A stretch of DNA of 22,899 bases from a virus. The DNA is taken from positions 1-22,899 of the IMG/VR virus record IMGVR_UViG_3300036853_000072, one strand, 5' to 3'. Within the stretch, counting starts at the first letter, position 1, and every line of letters begins with the position of its first letter. Positions 1-6,230 of the stretch are shown one piece after another. The notes below the pieces were generated by a model. That model made no database searches, was not told the DNA's origin, and saw nothing but the letters and a program-made list of their open reading frames with translations. The position numbers and the translations under genes were made by a program.

Positions 1-1775
1 GAATAGGTTCCGCCTGGCGCTTCCCACTCGCTCGTCTTGTCTCCCCTTCCCTTTTTCCAGGGTTCGTCACCACCGCCACCGCCCGATTTGGGAGGAGCCG
101 AGGGAAAGTCCGGGAAACCGCCCGCGCCGCCAACAGAGAAGGGGAGTTCTTTCTTGGAGGGCACGCCTGCCAAATTGCGGGCTACGTCGAGCAGTCTCTG
201 TATCTCCGCTTCCCATTTGTCCCGGTCTGCCAGCGCCCAAGCATTGCCCGCCGCAAGCCGCCGCTGGAAGTTCGGATCGCCGAGCTGCTGCCGAAGTTCG
301 CGGACGCGGGCAATCGGCACAGACGCCCCGGAACCGAGCGCGGCATTCGTGTCCATGTTTTGCTGATTGGCGGCAATGTTGTCTTTCGCCGTCTTGTTCA
401 TCAGCCATCCGAAGCCAGCCGCCGCAAGCAGTCCGCCCGTCGCCGACGCCGTAACACCAAGAGACACCAGCGCCGTCTTCATAGTCGCGATGAAGCCGAC
501 GAACTTCGCAGCCGCGCCGCCAACGAGCAGGATACCTGCCGTCCATTCTGCGATCTTCAGGTAACTCTCCCGCACTTCTGGTGTGAGGTCTTTCCACTCT
601 TTCAGCAGCCCATGTACGTACTGAATCGCGTCTCGTAGAACCGGCAGGAGTTTCTCCCCAATCTCAATAGCGACGCCTTGCAATTCCTTTTTGGCGATTT
701 CGAGTTGCGCGTTGAAGCCTTTGTTCTGTTCGTTGAGTGCCTTCGTCGCCTGGCCTACGCCGTCCTCCGCCTCTCCCATGCCCTTCAGCGCCTCGGTGTA
801 TTTGCGCCCCGACTCGTCGGTCAGCGAGAGGAGCGCCTTCATGCCGCGCACTTCGGGGATCAGTGCGACGAACGCCTGCTTGTTCGCGCCGATCTTGGCT
901 TCCATCTGCTCCAGGACGCCGGTCAGCCCCTTCGCCTGCACGGCTGCAATCCCATGCTCGATGCCGAAGTACTTCATGACCTCGGTGCTTTCCTTGCTTG
1001 GTTTCACGATGTGCGTGAGGAGTTGATTGAGTGCAGTAACGGCCTCATTGACATTGATACCGCCGCGCGTCATCACCGTCAGCGCCGCCCCGACCTCCTG
1101 CAAACTCACACCCGCAACCTTCGCCATCGGCAGCACATCGCCCAGCACGTTCCCCAGTTCCCCGAAGGTGTTGACGCCGAGGTTGACTTCCTGGAAGAGA
1201 ACGTCCATCGCCTGCTTCGCGCTGGTGACGCCCGATATGCCGGAGTTCAGAACCGCCATCAGGACTTTGCTGCTCGTCGCTGTGTCCGTCATGCCTGCCG
1301 ACGCGCCGAGCGCGGAAACCTTCAGTATCTCCAACGCTTTCGCGCCTTCAAAACCGGAGGAGACCACATCGTACAAGCCTTTCGCCAGGTCGGTCGGCAT
1401 CTGGCGGATGTTGGGATCGTCGGCAATGCCCTTCACACTCTCCTTGAGCGAGTCGAACTGCTTCTGTCCGAGTAGGGCAATCGAGTTGACATTTCGCATC
1501 GCCTGGTCAAAATCGCCCGCCGATTTGACCGCCCCACCGAGCGCAACCGCTATGCCTGTGCCTGCCGAGAGCATCGCCGTGCTGAGTTGCTTCACGCCCG
1601 CGAGCGTCTTCTGCATCTGCTGCTCGGTGTCTTTTTGCACCTGCGTGAGCGACGCCTTAATATCCGTGACGATGCCCGCGAACTCCGTTCGGATTTTCGC
1701 GCGGTCAGCGGCCAGTTGTTTGAGTTCTAAGGCGACTTGCGCCCGAACGGTTCCAAGATCGGCGTTGCCTGCCAT
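1..1775 (-). CDS. Phage tail tape measure protein, TP901 type (partial, C-terminus beyond left edge)
   Basis: The frame is open from ATG at 1775 to the window edge, giving 591 codons without a stop. The protein sets tail length and fills the tail tube in siphoviruses. The N-terminus is charged and helical, with heptad-like Lys/Gln/Glu segments. The core carries the TP901-type pattern, including LPMAKVAGVSLQEVGAAL at about residues 215-235, and ends before a hydrophobic stretch at about residues 410-465 (VGGAAAKFVGFIATM and on) that fits the membrane-active segment of tape measure proteins. A Gly/Pro-rich linker follows near the edge. The start lies 13 nt after the stop of the frameshifted tail chaperone, with only a weak purine SD. 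Position directly after the chaperone pair is the canonical siphophage order. The family is clear; the full length is unknown. Confidence 0.9.
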   Translation of the reverse strand, partial: MAGNADLGTVRAQVALELKQLAADRAKIRTEFAGIVTDIKASLTQVQKDTEQQMQKTLAGVKQLSTAMLSAGTGIAVALGGAVKSAGDFDQAMRNVNSIALLGQKQFDSLKESVKGIADDPNIRQMPTDLAKGLYDVVSSGFEGAKALEILKVSALGASAGMTDTATSSKVLMAVLNSGISGVTSAKQAMDVLFQEVNLGVNTFGELGNVLGDVLPMAKVAGVSLQEVGAALTVMTRGGINVNEAVTALNQLLTHIVKPSKESTEVMKYFGIEHGIAAVQAKGLTGVLEQMEAKIGANKQAFVALIPEVRGMKALLSLTDESGRKYTEALKGMGEAEDGVGQATKALNEQNKGFNAQLEIAKKELQGVAIEIGEKLLPVLRDAIQYVHGLLKEWKDLTPEVRESYLKIAEWTAGILLVGGAAAKFVGFIATMKTALVSLGVTASATGGLLAAAGFGWLMNKTAKDNIAANQQNMDTNAALGSGASVPIARVRELRQQLGDPNFQRRLAAGNAWALADRDKWEAEIQRLLDVARNLAGVPSKKELPFSVGGAGGFPDFPSAPPKSGGGGGDEPWKKGRGDKTSEWEAPGGTY

Positions 1776-1788
1776 TCAGATTCTCGCT

Positions 1789-2387
1789 TTACCAGTTCGT
1801 CACTATTACGCCACGAGCCGGAACTTTATTCATGTAGGTGAGCATCCCATCCAATTGCGGCCAGGAGAGTTCCGTATCAATCTTGTCGAACGTATAGGCC
1901 GAGTATCGGTCACAGAGAGCGCAGTAGAGCGTTCCCCAGTCCGACTCCTCGACCCCTACGCGTTTTTTGCGTCTTCTCCGAGCGCGATCCCGGTAAAGCG
2001 CTTGACGACGGCTCTGCCCTCGTCAGCATCGAAGGCGTCGAGTATCTCGTCTTCGTTCGCAGGGCGGAACCCACTCCCTTCCGTCTTATAGAGCAGTTGG
2101 GTCAACAGGACGATCAAGAAATTAAACCCGGTCTCTTCCTCATCGTCGGTTTGCCGTGCCTTGAATTCGCGCACCATCTGGCGTTGCTGCCGCAGCTTCA
2201 TCGCCCGCGCCCAAAAGCCGTTTTCCAGGTCTACATAGTCGCCTGCAATCTCTTCATGCGATTTGCGCTCGGTTGCTGTCTCCTGCCGCTGCGAGGCTGC
2301 CGCCGCCTCCATCTTGGCGATGATCGCATTCTCCGGGTCGTCCATGCCTGGATACCGAGTCGCCTCCATTATTGCTGTCTTTCGCAT
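1789..2387 (-). CDS. Tail assembly chaperone, frameshifted long form (gpGT-like), -1 shift at 1962-1968
   Basis: The short chaperone frame ends at TAG 1956-1958, just after the heptamer A AAA AAC. A -1 slip there (AAA AAC re-read as AAA AAA) continues through CGC GTA GGG to TAA at 1789-1791. This adds 57 residues from R143 to a terminal TNW and makes a protein of about 199 aa. The extension has no start codon or SD of its own at its upstream end, yet reads as a compact helical domain (DWGTLYCALCDRYSAYTFD). Lambda gpG/gpGT and many siphophages make a long chaperone from a minority of ribosomes in the same place, before the tape measure gene. The T-like part would recruit the tail tube protein. 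The frame was read by hand base by base; the efficiency of shifting is unknown. Confidence 0.8.
1956..2387 (-). CDS. Tail assembly chaperone, short form (gpG-like)
   Basis: This is a 143-aa acidic, helical protein, in the size range of siphophage G-type chaperones that coat the tape measure protein during tail assembly. There is no strong sequence motif; the call rests on gene order (tail tube, this gene, tape measure) and on the slippery heptamer at its 3' end. ATG at 2387 is preceded by AGGAAAGGATCG, a usable SD. The N-terminus (MRKTAIMEATRYPGMDD) is followed by a Gln/Glu/Arg-rich helix and a C-terminal half with a hydrophobic patch (NFLIVLLTQLLY). It is expressed alone or as the fusion at 1789-2387. 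Confidence 0.78.
   Translation of the reverse strand: MRKTAIMEATRYPGMDDPENAIIAKMEAAAASQRQETATERKSHEEIAGDYVDLENGFWARAMKLRQQRQMVREFKARQTDDEEETGFNFLIVLLTQLLYKTEGSGFRPANEDEILDAFDADEGRAVVKRFTGIALGEDAKNA
1962..1968 (-). other. Programmed -1 ribosomal frameshift site, A AAA AAC
   Basis: On the minus strand the codons read GCA AAA AAC GCG TAG, so a perfect X XXY YYZ heptamer sits two codons before the zero-frame stop. The -1 frame is open for a further 57 codons. GGAG lies 7 nt upstream of the heptamer and could act as a stimulatory internal SD, as known for dnaX. I see no strong downstream hairpin by eye; only a weak CGA-GGAG-TCG stem is present. Confidence 0.78.
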
Positions 2388-2414
2388 ATCGCTTTCGATC
2401 CTTTCCTAGAGAAG

Positions 2415-2444
2415 AGGCCAGCGAGACGCGGAGCCTGCTGGCCT
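2415..2444 (-). terminator. Intergenic stem-loop between tail tube and chaperone genes (weak terminator or processing hairpin)
   Basis: AGGCCAGC (2415-2422) and GCTGGCCT (2437-2444) form a perfect 8-bp stem with a 14-nt loop in the gap after the tail tube stop. On the transcript it is followed only by CTTCTCT rather than a clean U-run, so partial termination or mRNA stabilisation of the abundant tube message is more likely than full termination. Confidence 0.4.
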
Positions 2445-2465
2445 TAGAATGTGGGTATCCGCCAC

Positions 2466-3353
2466 CTACGGAATGCGGCGCATCTCCCAGGGCGTGCGTG
2501 CCCCGCTGCCCGTCCCGTCGTCCTTGCCGTAGACATTAAAGGTCAGGTCATGCGTCACGAAATCGCCGATCTTGCCCTCGATAGAGAAGTTCGGGATCGT
2601 GATGTTGTAGGCGTAGACATGCCAGGTCGGATCGTTGGCATTGAAGGCGTGCATATTGAAGGGCTGCACGACCGTCCCGGAATTCGCCGTGATGATCGTG
2701 GACGCGCCCCCAAGCGTGGAGACCGTGGGCGGCAGTTTGCCCGTCGTCAGTGCGTATGCCGTGATGTCGAAGGCGGTTCCGGCGTTGTTGACGAGCGCAT
2801 AGAGCTGCGCCGCCCCCGCCAGAAGCGCACTAGCGTAACTCGCACTGGTCATGTACCAGGTCACCGAGGTGATGCCCGACGGCAACGCGCCGAGCGTAGT
2901 CACGGCGATCTTCTGGGTCGCGCCAGTCACCTGCGCGGTTGTCACCGGAGAAACCTTCGTCTCCCCGTAGGCGTTGACATAGCTGTAGGCAACCCCCACA
3001 TAGCCCGCTGTGAAGTTGGAAGTTCCTGTGCCCGGCGTGAGCGTCGGTCCCGCCACCGGATCAACCTGCGCGGCCAGGGCGCTTTTCGTCATCCCGCGAA
3101 CGAGCATGAACTCTTCGAGTTGAATGTAGGCCATCTTCGCCGTGACGCTGATCTTGCGCCCCGACTGCATGACCGCGCTCGCGGTGTAGCCCGTCTCGTC
3201 CATCAGTTCCTTGTATTCGAGGTTATCGTCGAGTTTGAAGTCCTGTAACGCCCCGAAAATGGTGTCATCTGGCACGAGCACGGTTCCCCGCATGACGCCG
3301 CGCCAATCCGCTGCGCCGGTCGGCCCGATGATTTTTCCTGCCCCTGTTGGCAT
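2466..3353 (-). CDS. Major tail tube protein with Ig/FN3-like insertion
   Basis: This 295-aa protein is the likely building block of the tail tube. The N-terminal part (about 1-105) and the C-terminal part (about 215-295, ending with a beta-rich stretch FVTHDLTFNVYGKDD) look like the two halves of a tube-fold protein. Between them, at about 112-212, sits a Gly/Thr/Ser-rich beta domain with VAYSYVNAYGETKVSPVT, a pattern seen in fibronectin-like or Ig-like surface domains of phage tail proteins. ATG 3353 has a strong SD (AAAGGAGATTACGACT). Its place between the tail terminator-like gene and the tail chaperone supports the call. The insert is probably displayed on the outside of the tail. Confidence 0.72.
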   Translation of the reverse strand: MPTGAGKIIGPTGAADWRGVMRGTVLVPDDTIFGALQDFKLDDNLEYKELMDETGYTASAVMQSGRKISVTAKMAYIQLEEFMLVRGMTKSALAAQVDPVAGPTLTPGTGTSNFTAGYVGVAYSYVNAYGETKVSPVTTAQVTGATQKIAVTTLGALPSGITSVTWYMTSASYASALLAGAAQLYALVNNAGTAFDITAYALTTGKLPPTVSTLGGASTIITANSGTVVQPFNMHAFNANDPTWHVYAYNITIPNFSIEGKIGDFVTHDLTFNVYGKDDGTGSGARTPWEMRRIP

Positions 3354-3396
3354 AGTCGTAATCTCCTTTGCCGTTCCCGGCGGTCATAGTCGTTGG

Positions 3397-3879
3397 TTAG
3401 TATTGCGCTTCGCAGAATTCCCACCGCTGCAAGAGCGCCCATTCGTTTCGCACGTCGTCATACAACTCCATCGGCTCGGAGAAGGGGTTCGCGTGGAAGA
3501 ATTTCCCCTTCGCCATCGGCAGCGGCGGCGCTTCCTGTCGCACATCCAGAAGGACAGTCACCGCCTCTAAAATCAAGTCGAGGTTCTTCGCGGACGGCTC
3601 TTTTGTCCAGACCTCGAACTCGAAGAGTGGATAGCCAACGGCGAATCCTTCCCCGAAGCGCTTGTCCGAGACGCCCGAATTGGAGCGGTAGACGACGCAG
3701 GGCAGAGCGACCGTCTTTGCGCGATTGCCCTTGATGACTGCCGGATAACCTGCTCTGTCCGGATCATCGGCCAGGAGCGACTTAAGCGTCTGCTGCGCGG
3801 TCAGAAAGTCACCCGTCAACGCCGGAGACTCCCCGCCCGCCAACCGCTTATAGATCGCATCCCGCAGCGCTTTGCTCAA
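3397..3879 (-). CDS. Tail terminator/tail completion-like protein
   Basis: This is a 160-aa protein starting at TTG 3879, with GGAG 8 nt upstream; no ATG is available in frame near the SD. The N-terminus (MSKALRDAIYKRL) and the strand pattern LPCVVYRSNSG followed by FEFEVWTKE resemble phage minor tail/terminator proteins, which form the ring that ends the tail tube. No catalytic motif is visible. It lies 13 nt after the gp10-like gene and just before the tail tube gene, the usual site for a tail terminator. The call is mainly by position and size. Confidence 0.55.
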   Translation of the reverse strand: MSKALRDAIYKRLAGGESPALTGDFLTAQQTLKSLLADDPDRAGYPAVIKGNRAKTVALPCVVYRSNSGVSDKRFGEGFAVGYPLFEFEVWTKEPSAKNLDLILEAVTVLLDVRQEAPPLPMAKGKFFHANPFSEPMELYDDVRNEWALLQRWEFCEAQY

Positions 3880-3892
3880 GGCTCATTCTCCG

Positions 3893-4258
3893 TCAGTATG
3901 TCCACGCCTGCCCGGTATGCTTCACCAGGATTTCCAGGATACGCGCCCGGTTGTTCTCAATCGCAGGCCACAACCAGGCGTATTTGCCGCCGCGCGCGAG
4001 TTCGAGATAGATATCGTAATCCATGCCTGCCGAAAGCACGATGGTGATCAGTTCTGCCGTCTCCTGCACGATCTCGCCCCGCGTGGAGACATCCGTCGCG
4101 CCCGTGTCCGGCTTCCAACTATGATGCCCCTTCGCGTAGGTCTCCAAGAGCGCGGCAATCTCTTCGGCAGCCGTATGCGCGCCCTTGTGCAGCGCCGCGA
4201 TCCGAGCGTCCAGGTTGTGCAGGACGGTCTCTAGCCCGGTAATGATGATCTCTGCCAT
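3893..4258 (-). CDS. HK97 gp10-like head-tail/tail component
   Basis: This 121-aa protein opens with a helix (ITGLETVLHNLDARIAALHKG), then KGHHSWKPDTGA, then YDIYLELARGGKYAWLWPAIE. That order matches the HK97 gp10-type family, where a Tyr-rich loop is followed by PAxx near the C-terminus. Such proteins sit at the neck or tail end. The ATG shares one base with the stop of the upstream gene (TGATG), so the two are translationally coupled. Confidence 0.68.
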   Translation of the reverse strand: MAEIIITGLETVLHNLDARIAALHKGAHTAAEEIAALLETYAKGHHSWKPDTGATDVSTRGEIVQETAELITIVLSAGMDYDIYLELARGGKYAWLWPAIENNRARILEILVKHTGQAWTY

Positions 4259-4596
4259 CAGCCGATGATCTCCGTGTCTACCTGCATGGTGTACTCGTAG
4301 GTTCGCACCGAGAGCACGTTATAGTCCGAGCCGCCCGCCACGGAGAGCCGGTAGCGTACCTTGCTCTGCGGATTGGGCAGGATGGCTGGAAAGGGCGGAT
4401 CGAAGACGAATAGTTGCAGTTCCCGCGTCTCGCGTCCTGCCCCTTGCTCTTTCTCCAGGAGGCTGGTCGTGGAATAGAAATGCTGTCGCGCCGTTGCCGT
4501 CCCAATGGTCGTCTCCGCCTCCGTCGTGTCGCCATTCGCGTCTTTCGTGCTCACTACGCTCTTGATCGTCACGCTCACATCATAGGCGTCGCTCAT
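4258..4596 (-). CDS. Probable head closure/neck protein
   Basis: This is a 112-aa beta-rich protein with no catalytic motif (TARQHFYSTTSLLEKEQG, then LQLFVFDPPFPAILPNPQSK, then YRLSVAGGSDYNVLSVRTYE). Size, composition and position between the adaptor and the gp10-like gene fit a head-tail joining or head closure protein. I chose ATG 4596 because it forms an ATGA overlap with the stop of the small membrane protein gene at 4593-4706. A TTG at 4668 would extend the frame by 24 residues but would run through that gene. Confidence 0.55.
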   Translation of the reverse strand: MSDAYDVSVTIKSVVSTKDANGDTTEAETTIGTATARQHFYSTTSLLEKEQGAGRETRELQLFVFDPPFPAILPNPQSKVRYRLSVAGGSDYNVLSVRTYEYTMQVDTEIIG

Positions 4597-4706
4597 CTCT
4601 GTTTGCCTCGATACCAGAACAGAATCGAAAACCAAATCAACCGGGTTGCCTGCATGGACAGATAGCAAATAACAAACCGGATCAGTAATTCATAGGCGTC
4701 TGCCAT
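4593..4706 (-). CDS. Small membrane protein (37 aa), second of an overlapping pair
   Basis: ATG 4706 to TGA 4593 gives 37 residues (MADAYELLIRFVICYLSM through WYRGKQR). Two hydrophobic stretches, at about 7-16 and 23-32, are separated by QATR and end with a basic tail, so it is probably a membrane miniprotein. GGAGA lies 10-11 nt upstream of the ATG. Its 5' end overlaps the other small membrane gene by 17 nt in a different frame. Its stop overlaps the next start as ATGA. I do not recognise the family. The tight fit of both ends to neighbouring stops and starts is the main evidence that it is real. Confidence 0.55.
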   Translation of the reverse strand: MADAYELLIRFVICYLSMQATRLIWFSILFWYRGKQR

Positions 4707-4803
4707 TGTCGCTATTTCTCCAAATCCAGACTGCCACAATCCATGTGATGACGACCAGGGCGACGAGCGCGCCGCCGATAAACCAGAGTGTCAAAGTCCT
4801 CAC
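4690..4803 (-). CDS. Small membrane protein (37 aa), first of an overlapping pair
   Basis: GTG 4803 to TGA 4690 encodes 37 residues with a single strong transmembrane helix at about 5-28 (LWFIGGALVALVVITWIV) followed by a short polar tail WRNSDNGRRL. The start forms a GTGA overlap with the stop of the head-tail adaptor gene, which implies translational re-initiation. It has the form of a small phage membrane protein, such as a holin-like or superinfection protein, but no family is recognised and the location inside the connector genes is odd for either. Confidence 0.55.
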   Translation of the reverse strand: MRTLTLWFIGGALVALVVITWIVAVWIWRNSDNGRRL

Positions 4804-5489
4804 CCCATCCTGAGCAGTTTGTAGGTTGAACCTGCCGCCGTGCAGAAGATCATTTCCCACGTGGCCTTGAGCGTGCCGAGCGGGTCTTTACCGAACTCCT
4901 TACTCACGTCGCCCTCTTGCCAGCGCATCACGCCCTTGCTCAGATTGCCCTCGATCTGTGGCGAGAGCCAGGAGGCCGCACCCGCCAACTGCGCCTGTTT
5001 CGCGCCATCAGGAAGCGCCCCATTCGCACAGAAGCCGAACGTCCCGACAACGACAATGCTGCGCGGCAGGCCATAGACCGGACCGAGGAATTCCAGCCCG
5101 CGATACGGCTTCCCTTGCGCCGGGTTATTCTCCGGCCAGAGAAAGAAGTCGGTATCCAACACCTGCACATTCCCGCCATACGTTACCGAAGTGAGCGAGA
5201 CGAGCCCCGTGTCCAGGTCAACTAGGCAGGATTGTTGCGGGTCATATTTGCGCGTCGAGTCCACCGCCGCCGCCTCGAAAGGTACGTAGCCGGTCGCCTG
5301 CTCGAACCGGTCTTTCGCGGCGGCCAGCGCCCCGGTGAAGTCGAGCAGCGCCTGGTACGCATCCGGCGGAACGGCAACAAGCCGCGCCGCTTGCAGATAG
5401 GTCTGAAGTTCCGTCGCGGTTGCCCAGGAACTCGCTGGTACAACAGGGCCACTCGCGCCCATTCCCCCGATTAGCATTGAATTAGGCAT
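4800..5489 (-). CDS. Head-tail connector/adaptor (gp6-like)
   Basis: This 229-aa protein has a helical N-terminal half (WATATELQTYLQAARLVAVP, then ALLDFTGALAAAKDRFEQAT) and a beta-containing middle (LVSLTSVTYGG, DTDFFLWPENNP, SIVVVGTFGF) followed by PDGAKQAQLAGAASWL. This layout is typical of phage connector proteins that sit between portal and neck. ATG 5489 lies 3 nt after the upstream stop. A second possible start, residue 10 after a GGGGGA, cannot be excluded. The 3' end is coupled to the first small membrane protein through GTGA. Confidence 0.68.
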   Translation of the reverse strand: MPNSMLIGGMGASGPVVPASSWATATELQTYLQAARLVAVPPDAYQALLDFTGALAAAKDRFEQATGYVPFEAAAVDSTRKYDPQQSCLVDLDTGLVSLTSVTYGGNVQVLDTDFFLWPENNPAQGKPYRGLEFLGPVYGLPRSIVVVGTFGFCANGALPDGAKQAQLAGAASWLSPQIEGNLSKGVMRWQEGDVSKEFGKDPLGTLKATWEMIFCTAAGSTYKLLRMG

Positions 5490-5492
5490 AGT

Positions 5493-6230
5493 TTAGATCA
5501 CCTGCGTCACATCGCCGTCACTGTCCATCGTCACTGTTTTGGTGTGCAGTATCGTCGTGCCGTCCGTGCCGTAGTAGGCAATACTGCCCGTGCCCGGCAA
5601 GGCACTCGGAGGTGTGTAGACGATCTTCCCATAGGTCGCATTCCAGCCTGCCACCAGCGCCGCGCCCAGACTCCCCACTACAGGGGTGCTTGGTAGCGAT
5701 TGCGTAAAATCAATCGTCATCGCCGCGCCGACCGCCGCAGGATTTGCTGGCAGATTGTCTGTCTTCGCCTTGATAGCGGTCACATTCGCATCTGAGGCCG
5801 TTGTCACCGCTGCCGTCACACTTCCTACCGAACCCGTCACACTCCCTGCGCTCGTAATCGTGCCCGCCTGGTAGTCCACTGCGTCTAGTTCGATCTCTGC
5901 TGTCGTGACGACCATGTTCGCCGCCCCGCGCAGCAGAATCGTAGTGGACGCCCCGGAGGCTAGCGCCGCATTCGGCAGCCCAAGTTCGTATAAGCCGGGG
6001 AAGTTTGTCGCGTCCACCTCCTTAAAACCGCCACTTGACCAGGTCCCCACAGTGCCCGCAGAAAGTGAAATCGTCGTTACTGTCGCATCGGTTTCCCGAA
6101 TGTATGCCGCCGACAGCCCCGCTGAATTGTAAACCAGCCCGGTCAGCCCGGAGCCGTCTAGCGCCGTCATGTCCGCCAGGAAAACTCGGATAATTTTGGA
6201 GGTGGTCCCGCGCTTGAGTTTGAGTTTCAC
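5493..6230 (-). CDS. Phage structural protein, fibre/baseplate-associated, function unknown
   Basis: This is a 245-aa, Ala/Thr/Ser-rich protein. Its N-terminus (MKLKLKRGTTSKIIRVFLAD) and the core GGFKEVDATNFPGLYELGLP belong to a pattern I know from many environmental phage genomes, always beside structural genes and never with a proven role. Beta repeats follow, then KTDNLPANPAAVGAA, a motif common in fibre linkers, and a C-terminal beta region (YYGTDGTTILHTKTVTM). The GTG start forms a GTGA overlap with the stop of the SGNH protein, so the two are made together and may form one complex. Confidence 0.6.
   Translation of the reverse strand: MKLKLKRGTTSKIIRVFLADMTALDGSGLTGLVYNSAGLSAAYIRETDATVTTISLSAGTVGTWSSGGFKEVDATNFPGLYELGLPNAALASGASTTILLRGAANMVVTTAEIELDAVDYQAGTITSAGSVTGSVGSVTAAVTTASDANVTAIKAKTDNLPANPAAVGAAMTIDFTQSLPSTPVVGSLGAALVAGWNATYGKIVYTPPSALPGTGSIAYYGTDGTTILHTKTVTMDSDGDVTQVI

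Noticed and set aside
678-2091. Long plus-strand open frames over the tape measure and chaperone genes
   Set aside because: They are Ala/Arg/Ser-rich mirror frames of GC-rich minus-strand genes, lack SD sites, and match no family; the minus strand carries recognisable tail genes throughout.
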